Shown here in pieces: positions 7,309 to 13,300 of a stretch of DNA of 13,425 bases (the stretch's first letter is position 1; every line of letters begins with the position of its first letter). The stretch comes from Bacillota bacterium (GTDB lineage: Bacteria; Bacillota; Sulfobacillia; JAJZYS01; JAJYTV01), in contig JAJZIE010000046.1 of the NCBI GenBank assembly GCA_021810725.1, positions 1 through 13,425 on the forward strand, read 5' to 3'. The notes below the pieces were generated by a model, which had not been told where the DNA came from, did not search any database, and worked only from the letters and a program-made list of their open reading frames with translations. The position numbers were made by a program, and so were the translations under genes.

Positions 7309-7325
7309 TTCCGCGGACCGCGGAA
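7309..7325. promoter_or_regulatory. Perfect 17-base inverted repeat in divergent intergenic region
   Basis: TTCCGCGG-A-CCGCGGAA is an 8-1-8 perfect palindrome. It lies between the ECF sigma gene (reads left from 7192) and the peptidase gene (reads right from 7367), 41 bases before the TTG start of the latter. The position and symmetry suit a dimeric repressor or activator site controlling one or both genes. The regulator is unknown, and a GC-rich palindrome can arise by chance. Confidence 0.4.
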
Positions 7326-7366
7326 CAACTCCTGCCGCAGCGTGCGGCCATCGCGGGAGGACGACC

Positions 7367-8140
7367 TTGAGAAAGCCGGACTACGATGACGTCATCGAAC
7401 GCCTGCATGCGGTAGCGGACGACTACGGCGGCCAGTTGACGCAGTACGCCGAAGCGGACGGTTACCCGCTCTACCACCTCGATCTGCCCGGCCCGGAGGG
7501 CGCTCCGCGTTTTCTCCTGTCGGCGGGCATCCATGGCGAAGAACCCGGCGCCACCACAGGCTTTCTCGCCTGGAGCGAACACGATCTCGCCAAGTGGCTG
7601 CACATCTTTCACATCGAGGCGTTTCCCTGCCTCAATCCTTGGGGCTTCGAGCGGGGCATCCGCTACGACGCCGTGGAGCGGGACCTCAACCGCTGCTTCA
7701 AGGACGACCCCGCGCCGCCGGCCGTTCAGATGGTGCGCCGCCTGACCGAGGGCAAGCGCTACGCCATGGCCGTCGACATGCACGAGGATTGCGACTACTA
7801 CGGCTTCTACGTCTACGAGCGGCTCGAGCGCGGACCGAACGTCGCACCCGCGCTGCTGCAGCGCATCGCCCTCGAGGGCCCTCTCTCCTACGGCGAGGAG
7901 GGCGACGAGCCGCCCATCGAGCAGGGGCTCGTCCGCATGCAGTGGCCGAAGGACAAGACGCTCGTGCAGCTGGCGGCCGAGCGCCCGAAGTGGCCCCTCG
8001 CCTTCTACCTCTACCATGTGGCGGACCACGTCATCACCGTGGAGACCCCAGGCCTGCAGCCGCTCGACGTACGCGTGCGCATGCAGCGGGCGGCGGCCGA
8101 GACGGCTCTCTCCTTCACCCAGCGGCGGCTAGGCCTTTAA
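7367..8140 (+). CDS. M14-like zinc carboxypeptidase / AstE-AspA-type deacylase
   Basis: A 257-residue protein. The start is TTG 7367-7369, with GGGAGG six bases upstream; the frame stays open for about 500 bases upstream but those bases lie over the sigma factor gene and its promoter. The zinc-binding HxxE is in GIHGEEPG (H56, E59) and the third ligand is the His of DMHED (H139). RDLNR (about 105-109) matches the substrate-binding D-x-N-R, and VETPG (E226) supplies the expected catalytic Glu. The set is typical of M14 carboxypeptidases and of the related succinylglutamate desuccinylase/aspartoacylase group. There is no signal peptide, so it acts in the cytoplasm. Likely reactions are removal of an acidic or C-terminal residue from a small peptide, or deacylation of an N-acyl amino acid; sequence does not decide. 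The tryptophanase gene starts 95 bases downstream, which could mean supply of a free amino acid. Confidence 0.82.
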   Translation: MRKPDYDDVIERLHAVADDYGGQLTQYAEADGYPLYHLDLPGPEGAPRFLLSAGIHGEEPGATTGFLAWSEHDLAKWLHIFHIEAFPCLNPWGFERGIRYDAVERDLNRCFKDDPAPPAVQMVRRLTEGKRYAMAVDMHEDCDYYGFYVYERLERGPNVAPALLQRIALEGPLSYGEEGDEPPIEQGLVRMQWPKDKTLVQLAAERPKWPLAFYLYHVADHVITVETPGLQPLDVRVRMQRAAAETALSFTQRRLGL

Positions 8141-8235
8141 GATAAGGGCAGGGCCGTTTCGCTCGGTTCAATACTTCCGCAAATGTATCGACACAGGATC
8201 GCAGCACGTTCCACGTTGACCTGGAGGTGGCTCCC

Positions 8236-9624
8236 ATGACCATGTCCCCGGACGGCTGGCCCCTGGCGGAACCCTACAAGACGAAGATGATCGAATGGAT
8301 TCGCCTGCTCGAGCCCACGGAGCGCGAAGCGGCCCTGCGGCGCGCCGGCTACAACCCCTTCAAGCTGCTGGCCCAGGAAGTCTACATCGACCTCCTGACC
8401 GACTCGGGCACGTCCGCGATGAGCCAGGAACAGTGGGGCGCCCTGATGCGCGGCGACGAGTCGTACGCCGGTTCCGTGAGCTTTCAGGAGCTGGAGCGCT
8501 CGGTTGGGGACGTGCTCGGCTTCCCGCTGGTCCTGCCCACCCACCAGGGTCGCGCCGCGGAACACGTGCTCTTCCGCGCGCTCGCCCACCCGGGCGACAT
8601 CGTGCCGAACAACCTGCACTTCGACACGACGAAGGCCCACGTACTCACGGCGGGAGCCACGCCGCTCGATATCGTGATCAAGGAAGGCGAGGACCCGGAA
8701 GGCGACTACCCATTCAAGGGCAACCTCGATCTCGAGCGTCTCGAGGCACTCTTGCGCGATCAGGGCGACCGGGTGCCCGTCGTCATGGCCACGGTCACTT
8801 CGAACAACAACGGCGGCCAGCCGGTGTCGCTCGAGAACCTGCGGGCCGTGAGCGAGATCGCCCACCGCTACGGCAAGCCCTTCTTCCTCGACGCGGCGCG
8901 CTTCGCCGAGAACGCGTACCTGATCCAGCAGCGCGAGGCGGGCCAGGCGTCGCGCAGCGTCGGGGAGATCGCGCGCGAAATGATGTCCTACGCCGACGGC
9001 TGCACGATGTCCGCCAAGAAGGACCCCATGGTGAACATCGGCGGCTTCGTCGCGCTCCGCGACGAAGACCTCTACCGCCGCCTGCGTGACTTCGGCATCC
9101 TCTACGAGGGTTACGCCACCTACGGCGGACTGGCCGGCCGCGACCTCGCCGCCCTCGCCCAAGGCATCCGGGAGGCGGTCTTCGAACCGCACCTGAGCTA
9201 CCGCGTCGCGCAGGTAGCACAGTTGCACGCCACGCTGCGCGAGGATGGCATACCGGTGATGTCGCCTGCCGGCGGCCACGGCGTCTACATCGACGCCGGC
9301 CGCATGTTCGATCACCTCGGGCGCGACGTGTTCCCGGGCTGGGCGCTCAGCGTCGAGCTTTACCGGGAGCGCGGCATCCGCTGCGTCGAGATCGGCACCG
9401 TGCTGGCCGGACGCGACCCAGGTACCGGGGAGCACGACTACCCGCCGCTCGATCTCGTGCGCCTCGCGATTCCGCGCCGCGTTTACAGCCAGGCCCACCT
9501 GCAGCAGGTGGCCGAAGCCGCGCGCCGGATTCTCCTGCGACGGCACGACGTGCCGGGCTACCGCTTCACCTACGAGCCACCGACGTTGCGTCATTTCGCG
9601 GCCGAATTCGCGCCGCTTGGCTGA
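8236..9624 (+). CDS. tnaA: Tryptophanase (PLP-dependent beta-eliminating lyase)
   Basis: A 462-residue protein, the usual length. ATG 8236 is chosen because GGAGG ends eight bases before it; a GTG at 8227 overlaps that site. Tryptophanase splits L-tryptophan into indole, pyruvate and ammonia in the cytoplasm. The family signatures run in order: IDLLTDSGTSAMS (about 51-63), GDESYAGS (73-80), PTHQGRAAEH (101-110), SNNNGGQPVS (189-198), DAARFAENAYLI (219-230), the PLP-lysine motif MSAKKDPMVNIGG (258-270) and YGGLAGRD. Two places separate it from tyrosine phenol-lyase. It has FDTT (129-132), where the phenol-lyases have FTTT. It also has VEIG (384-387), where they have MERG with the phenol-binding Arg. 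Both agree with tryptophanase. No TnaC-like leader peptide is evident in the 95 bases upstream. Confidence in family is very high, in substrate good. Confidence 0.9.
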   Translation: MTMSPDGWPLAEPYKTKMIEWIRLLEPTEREAALRRAGYNPFKLLAQEVYIDLLTDSGTSAMSQEQWGALMRGDESYAGSVSFQELERSVGDVLGFPLVLPTHQGRAAEHVLFRALAHPGDIVPNNLHFDTTKAHVLTAGATPLDIVIKEGEDPEGDYPFKGNLDLERLEALLRDQGDRVPVVMATVTSNNNGGQPVSLENLRAVSEIAHRYGKPFFLDAARFAENAYLIQQREAGQASRSVGEIAREMMSYADGCTMSAKKDPMVNIGGFVALRDEDLYRRLRDFGILYEGYATYGGLAGRDLAALAQGIREAVFEPHLSYRVAQVAQLHATLREDGIPVMSPAGGHGVYIDAGRMFDHLGRDVFPGWALSVELYRERGIRCVEIGTVLAGRDPGTGEHDYPPLDLVRLAIPRRVYSQAHLQQVAEAARRILLRRHDVPGYRFTYEPPTLRHFAAEFAPLG

Positions 9625-9696
9625 CGGCCGCCAGCCCTGCCGCACGTCCCCTGCGTTCCGTGCCGCGTGGCGGCAGAGACTGTCGCCTGAGGAGGT

Positions 9697-9885
9697 ATGG
9701 AGGCATTGGCGAAACTCATGAGCGACAGGCTCCGTGCCCAACTGGGCCAGCGGCTGGGCGTGAACGAGGAACTCGTGCGACGTGAAGGCTGGGGGGCGAT
9801 CCCCACGCGCACGTGCGGCTCGCTCGTGCGGGCCGCGGTCGAGGTGGCCGAAGAATCCATGCGGCAAAGGCAGCCGCGTCGCTAG
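9697..9885 (+). CDS. Divergent alpha/beta-type small acid-soluble spore protein (SASP)
   Basis: A 62-residue protein. The RAQLGQRLGVNEELVRREGW stretch, then PTRTCGS, then LVRAAVEVAEESM follow the plan of alpha/beta SASPs (E-I-A-x-E-L-G-V..., T-S-R-x-x-G-S, and a final V-K-x-x-I-x-x-A-E helix). SASPs coat and protect DNA in dormant spores and are degraded at germination. It is unusual: the conserved GG after GS is missing (an apparent four-residue gap) and the EIA germination-protease site is not intact. The start is uncertain. AGGAGG at 9690-9695 is too close to the ATG at 9697 but stands ten bases before an in-frame TTG at 9706, which may be the true start. It is a single gene between tnaA and lexA, ended by the terminator at 9902. 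No sigma-G promoter is evident. A small unrelated helical protein is the alternative. Confidence 0.65.
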   Translation: MEALAKLMSDRLRAQLGQRLGVNEELVRREGWGAIPTRTCGSLVRAAVEVAEESMRQRQPRR

Positions 9886-9901
9886 TCTCTTTCGCGACCC
9901 G

Positions 9902-9934
9902 GGCGGGGCCGTCTTGCGGACGGTCCCGCCTTTT
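9902..9934 (+). terminator. Rho-independent terminator after the SASP-like gene
   Basis: A 12-bp stem with one G-T pair (GGCGGGGCCGTC against GGACGGTCCCGCC), a five-base loop, then TTTT (9931-9934) followed by GTGT. It begins 16 bases after the stop at 9885 and separates this gene from lexA. Confidence 0.88.
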
Positions 9935-9969
9935 GTGTCAATATGGTAGCGTGAGATCGAAGCCGCTTG

Positions 9970-9998
9970 TTGTATGGCCGCAATGTATTTGGTATATT
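9970..9998 (+). promoter_or_regulatory. Sigma-A-type promoter of lexA, extended -10
   Basis: TTGTAT (9970-9975), a 17-base spacer, then TATATT (9993-9998) preceded by TG one base away (extended -10). Transcription would start near 10005, giving a leader of about 100 bases before the lexA ATG at 10108. It is the best vegetative promoter visible in the window and lies in a locally AT-richer stretch. Confidence 0.65.
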
Positions 9999-10001
9999 CT
10001 G

Positions 10002-10017
10002 GATCACCGCCGTGATC
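10002..10017. promoter_or_regulatory. Inverted repeat on the presumed lexA start site, candidate operator
   Basis: GATCAC-CGCC-GTGATC, a perfect 6-4-6 repeat four bases after the -10 box and spanning the expected start of transcription, a usual place for a repressor to bind. LexA normally represses its own gene, so this is a candidate SOS box, although its half-sites are not the GAAC/GTTC of Bacillus-type boxes. A transcript hairpin is the alternative. Confidence 0.45.
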
Positions 10018-10107
10018 GCCTGTCCGTGCCCGGCCGAGGGCGGGTGGCCCTGCAGGAATTCCACTGTCGGACGTTGCAATGGGTCCCCCACGGGAGAGGA
10101 TGTCGCA

Positions 10108-10728
10108 ATGCCGCGTAAGCGCTCGCACGACCGCGAAGAGAAAATTCTCGCCTTCATCCGGGAAAGCACCGAGGAGCAGGGCTATCCGCCTTCGATCCGC
10201 GAGATCTGCCAGGCGGCCGGTCTCAAGTCGACATCGACGGTCCACAGCTACCTGCAGCGGCTGGAGCAGTCCGGGCTCATCCGCCGCAATGGCCAGAAGA
10301 GCCGGACGATCGAGCTCGTGGGCGAGCGTCCCCGCCTGGTTCGCCTCCCGCTGGTCGGCAAGGTTGCGGCCGGCAAGCCGATCCTGGCGGAGGAGCTGCG
10401 AGAGGGGGACGTCACGCTGCCGGCCGACCTGGTCGGACCGGGCGAGCACTTCCTCCTGCGCGTGCGCGGCGACTCCATGACCGGTCGTGGCATCTTCGAC
10501 GGCGACCTCGTGATCGTGCGCCAGCAGAGCTCGGCGGAACGCGGCTCGCTCGTCGTCGCCCTGATCGATGGCGAGGCGACCGTGAAGCAACTCGAACGCG
10601 ACGGCGCAGCCTGGATTCTGCGCGCGGCGAATCCCGCCTACCCCGACATGCGCCCGCGCGACCTCAGCATCGTCGGCCGCGTCGTAGGGCTCTTGCGCAT
10701 GTACAGCGCGGCGCAGGCCATGCGCTGA
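10108..10728 (+). CDS. lexA: LexA, SOS-response repressor and self-cleaving protease
   Basis: A 206-residue protein, the normal LexA length. ATG 10108 is preceded by GAGAGGA at seven bases. The N-terminal winged helix-turn-helix covers about residues 1-70 (ILAFIRESTEEQGYPPSIRE, STVHSYLQRLEQSGLIRR). The autocleavage site is Ala88-Gly89 in GKVAAGKP, and the catalytic pair is Ser123 (GDSM) and Lys160 (ATVKQL) in the S24 peptidase domain. LexA represses DNA-repair genes and cleaves itself when stimulated by RecA filaments on damaged DNA. It stands alone, with its own promoter, a candidate operator over the start site, and a hairpin after the stop. Nothing is odd in the protein itself; the interest lies in the operator, since the recognition helix would have to read a site other than the Bacillus box. 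Confidence 0.96.
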   Translation: MPRKRSHDREEKILAFIRESTEEQGYPPSIREICQAAGLKSTSTVHSYLQRLEQSGLIRRNGQKSRTIELVGERPRLVRLPLVGKVAAGKPILAEELREGDVTLPADLVGPGEHFLLRVRGDSMTGRGIFDGDLVIVRQQSSAERGSLVVALIDGEATVKQLERDGAAWILRAANPAYPDMRPRDLSIVGRVVGLLRMYSAAQAMR

Positions 10729-10744
10729 TCCAGTGGTTTCCGCC

Positions 10745-10778
10745 AAGGGGCCGCCGGGCCAGATGCCCGCGGCCCCTT
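10745..10778 (+). terminator. Strong hairpin after lexA, probable terminator
   Basis: AAGGGGCCGCCGGGC pairs with GCCCGCGGCCCCTT around a five-base loop, with one bulged C. It begins 16 bases after the lexA stop. The T-tract is short (TTCGTC), so termination may be partial or depend on the very stable stem. Confidence 0.6.
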
Positions 10779-10866
10779 CGTCATGTCCGCGATGGCTCGG
10801 CCACGCTTCGTGGCCGTGACGCTTCCCTACGCGTCCTGCTCTGGTGCGCCCGCACCTGCGGCCACG

Positions 10867-10879
10867 TTGGCAATGCCAA
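10867..10879. promoter_or_regulatory. Small palindrome upstream of the lipoprotein gene
   Basis: TTGGCA-A-TGCCAA, a perfect 6-1-6 repeat 85 bases before the lipoprotein ATG. It may be a regulator binding site. No promoter boxes could be assigned around it, and a repeat this short can occur by chance. Confidence 0.25.
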
Positions 10880-10964
10880 ACCATCGGGTCCAGCTTCAGG
10901 CAGCAGGGAAGTTCCGGTGTTCACCGGGCGCGTGCGAAGTATCCTGGGAACCGGAGGCGGTGCG

Positions 10965-11480
10965 ATGCGTCCAAAGGCGATACTTCTCGCGGCAGTGGCG
11001 GGTGTGTTCTTCCTTGGCGGCTGCGGCCAAGCACCACCAACACCCGAAGCCGCTGTGAGGCAGTTTATGGGGCCGGAAAGCCACCCCGTCTTCCTCGGCG
11101 AGGATTTGCCGTTGCAGGGCGGTCAACTCGCCGTGTTCTACAAACTCTCGGGATCGACAGCGTACTCCGTTGTTCGGAGGCAGTCCGCGGGATGGCGTGA
11201 GCTTGGCAGCGGCTCCGGCTTCGGGTCGACGGCCGATTGCGGTTGGGCGGCCTCCTCACGCGATGGAGCGACCTACATTGCCGGGCAGTTTTCCGGTACC
11301 CCCTTGCCGTATTCGGTGCATGTGACGGCCGCCCACACGTTCCGGACCGGCCTTAGCGAGAACCTGTCCATGTACGTTCCTGTCGACGGCCATGGCTTTT
11401 GGGCCGTCCGCCTGCCCTTCAATTCCGGCAACGTGCCCATCCTGGGTCTCACGCATCACGGAACCGTCCGCTGCAACTGA
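10965..11480 (+). CDS. Putative lipoprotein of unknown function
   Basis: A 171-residue protein. ATG 10965 has GGAGG seven bases upstream; a longer reading from 10917 would put extra residues before the signal peptide and is unlikely. Residues 1-20 form a lipoprotein signal peptide: basic n-region (RPK), hydrophobic core AILLAAVAGVFF, and lipobox LGGC with the modified Cys at 20. The mature protein would be attached to the outer face of the membrane. After a Pro-rich linker (PPTPEAAVRQF) the rest is a small domain rich in Gly, Ser and aromatics, probably mostly beta strand, with two further cysteines (about 92 and 170) that might pair. I do not recognise the family. It is a single gene, with a terminator-like hairpin behind lexA on one side and a long non-coding stretch on the other. 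Confidence 0.72.
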   Translation: MRPKAILLAAVAGVFFLGGCGQAPPTPEAAVRQFMGPESHPVFLGEDLPLQGGQLAVFYKLSGSTAYSVVRRQSAGWRELGSGSGFGSTADCGWAASSRDGATYIAGQFSGTPLPYSVHVTAAHTFRTGLSENLSMYVPVDGHGFWAVRLPFNSGNVPILGLTHHGTVRCN

Positions 11481-11708
11481 CGTGGGCCGTCGCCAGGCCC
11501 TCTTGGCCGCAAGACTGTCTCGCGATGGCTGACGTCGGTCGTCAGCACGGAATGGACAGCTAAAGAGAACCCACCATCCACCAGCGCGCGGACCTGTTAG
11601 CCGGTCGGATGTGTGGGCGGCGGCCCCGAGGACGCATGCCATACGTCGCGACCAGGGGAGACGAGTGGCCGCCACTCCACTTATCCCAGCAGTTCTCGAG
11701 GTGTCACA

Positions 11709-11738
11709 TCGGCCCGTGCGCAACCGCGCACGGGCCGA
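11709..11738. repeat. Perfect 13-bp stem, 4-base loop hairpin
   Basis: TCGGCCCGTGCGC, loop AACC, GCGCACGGGCCGA. The stem is perfect and very stable, but neither strand has a T-tract after it, so it is not a standard terminator. It is 310 bases before arcA and 228 after the lipoprotein stop. Confidence 0.8.
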
Positions 11739-11942
11739 CCTGTAATCCGGGGGTCCGCTCTCGACGTTGGCCCGGACACGGTCGCCCTGGGCGGGCTAGC
11801 GCATGCACCTCCTGCATAAGGTGCGACGCGGGGTCGGACAGGGGCGTAGCCGATCGGCGCCGCAGGTCCCCCCTGGCCACCGGACAACCCGCGCCAACCC
11901 CCGCTTGCCGCATAGGCTGGGAGGACGGTCCGATTCCGGCCA

Positions 11943-11961
11943 CCCGAGGTGTCGCCTCGGG
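11943..11961 (+). repeat. Hairpin in the region before arcA
   Basis: CCCGAGG, loop TGTCG, CCTCGGG: a perfect 7-5-7 stem-loop 87 bases before the arcA ATG. If arcA transcription starts further upstream this would lie in its leader. No function can be assigned. Confidence 0.4.
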
Positions 11962-12048
11962 GATGCCCGCCTCCCTGCCCCCCCGCGACCCACCCCACGG
12001 CATCCCGGTTTGACTTTGCCCAGGCCCACATGAGGAAGCGACCCGCAG

Positions 12049-13284
12049 ATGAACCAAGAGGTGTCCGTGACGTCCGAGATCGGTCTCCTGGAGGCCGTCG
12101 TCGTGCACAGGCCGGGCAGGGAGATCGACAACCTGACCCCCGACGCCATGACTTCCCTGCTCTTCGACGACATCCCCTACCTCCCCGCCATGCAGCGGGA
12201 GCACGACCGTTTCGTCGAGGTCCTGCTGCAGCGGGGCGCCCAGGTGCTCTACCTCAAGGACCTCGTACGCGACTCGCTGCGGGACGAAGCGGTGCGCGAC
12301 GCCTTCCTCGACCAGTTCCTTCGGGAGAGCGGCGTGCAGGAGACGCGCGTGTTCTCGCGTCTCAAGGCGCATCTCCTCTCCCTGGCCACGGCGGACCTCG
12401 TGGAGACGCTGATGGCCGGCGTGGCACGGCGCGACCTCGCCGAAGGCAGCCGCGAGCATCTGAGCGACCTCGTGGCCGACCAGTCGCTCTTCCATCTCGA
12501 ACCGATACCGAACCTCTACTTCACCCGGGACCCCGCCGCCGTGATCGGGCAGGGGCTGTCGCTCAGCAGCATGCGCTGGCCGGCGCGCCGGCGCGAGACC
12601 CTGCTCATGCAGCTGGTGGCCGAGCACCACCCGCTCTTCCGCGATCTGCCCATCTGGTTCGACCGTGGGCACGTCGCGCCGATGGAGGGCGGCGACCAGC
12701 TCGTCCTGTCGCCCGAGGTGCTCTTCGTGGGCATCAGCGAGCGCACGTCGGCCGACGCCGTCGAACACCTGGCGCGCCGCCTGCTCGCCGCCCCCGGCAC
12801 CATGCGCACGGTGGTGGCGGTCGAGATCCCGAAACTGCGCAGCAGCATGCACCTCGACACCGTCTTCACCCAGGTGGACCTCGACAAGTTTACGATCCAT
12901 CCCGACGTGCTGGCGGGCGGCAGACGCCTCGGCCTCTTCGTCCTGGACAGGGGCCCTGACGAGGAACTGCGCATCCGTCCCCACGACGACATCCAGTCCC
13001 TGCTGAAGTCCCTGCTGCACCTGCCGGAGGTGGATCTGATCCCCTGCGGCGGCGGCGACCGGGTCGCGGCGTCGCGCGAGCAGTGGAACGACGCCTCCAA
13101 TACGTTCGCCGTGGCGCCGGGAGTCGTGCTGGCCTACGACCGCAACACCATTTCGAACGCCGTGCTTCGCCGCCACGGTGTCGAGGTGATCGAGATCCCG
13201 AGTTCCGAGCTCAGCCGCGGCCGCGGCGGTCCGCGCTGCATGAGCATGCCGCTGCGACGGCGCCCCATCGCCGCAAGGTGCTAG
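12049..13284 (+). CDS. arcA: Arginine deiminase
   Basis: A 411-residue protein, the family length. It hydrolyses L-arginine to citrulline and ammonia, the first step of the arginine deiminase pathway for ATP production and acid resistance. Signatures in order: SEIGLLEAVVVHRPGREIDN at the N-terminus, NLYFTRDPAAVIG, the EGGDQLVLS loop, the catalytic-His stretch SSMHLDTVFT, CGGGD, and the catalytic Cys397 in RGGPRCMSMPL. All key residues are present. ATG 12049 has a GAGGAAG sequence about eleven bases upstream; a GTG at 12067 with GAGGT five bases before it is a possible alternative that would give a protein starting at TSEIG. The ornithine carbamoyltransferase gene starts 16 bases after the stop, so the two form an arc operon; a carbamate kinase or an arginine/ornithine antiporter would be expected beyond the window. 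Confidence 0.96.
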   Translation: MNQEVSVTSEIGLLEAVVVHRPGREIDNLTPDAMTSLLFDDIPYLPAMQREHDRFVEVLLQRGAQVLYLKDLVRDSLRDEAVRDAFLDQFLRESGVQETRVFSRLKAHLLSLATADLVETLMAGVARRDLAEGSREHLSDLVADQSLFHLEPIPNLYFTRDPAAVIGQGLSLSSMRWPARRRETLLMQLVAEHHPLFRDLPIWFDRGHVAPMEGGDQLVLSPEVLFVGISERTSADAVEHLARRLLAAPGTMRTVVAVEIPKLRSSMHLDTVFTQVDLDKFTIHPDVLAGGRRLGLFVLDRGPDEELRIRPHDDIQSLLKSLLHLPEVDLIPCGGGDRVAASREQWNDASNTFAVAPGVVLAYDRNTISNAVLRRHGVEVIEIPSSELSRGRGGPRCMSMPLRRRPIAARC

Positions 13285-13300
13285 GAAAGGTGGTCCCCGC

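Larger units (their letters stand above)
11481..12048 (+). other. 568-base stretch without a convincing gene
   Basis: Reading frames here have rare-looking Arg/Pro-rich products, no good ribosome binding sites, and no family resemblance. The stretch holds at least four clean inverted repeats: 11528-11546 (7-5-7), 11663-11677 (6-3-6), 11709-11738 (13-4-13, perfect) and 11943-11961 (7-5-7). It may be the long structured leader of arcA, or hold a small RNA. No T-box (AGGGTGG...), ArgR-type box or clear promoter was found. Confidence 0.5.

Noticed and set aside
6869..7366. Upstream extension of the M14-like peptidase
   Set aside because: It overlaps the ECF sigma gene antisense and the divergent promoter region; TTG 7367 has a proper GGGAGG site and the domain begins there.
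7193..7366. ECF autoregulatory promoter (GGAAC / CGTC)
   Set aside because: GGAAC- and CGT-like words occur near the palindrome but the spacing (about 13 bases) is too short, and no pair on the minus strand fits.
8137..10884. Very long open frame on the minus strand (915 codons)
   Set aside because: It lies opposite tryptophanase, the SASP-like gene and lexA, all with clear family motifs. Its product is a His/Arg/Glu-rich mixture without domains, the usual antisense shadow in GC-rich DNA.
11481..12048. T-box or arginine-responsive leader before arcA
   Set aside because: No AGGGTGG T-box core and no ArgR-type AT-rich palindrome could be found by reading.
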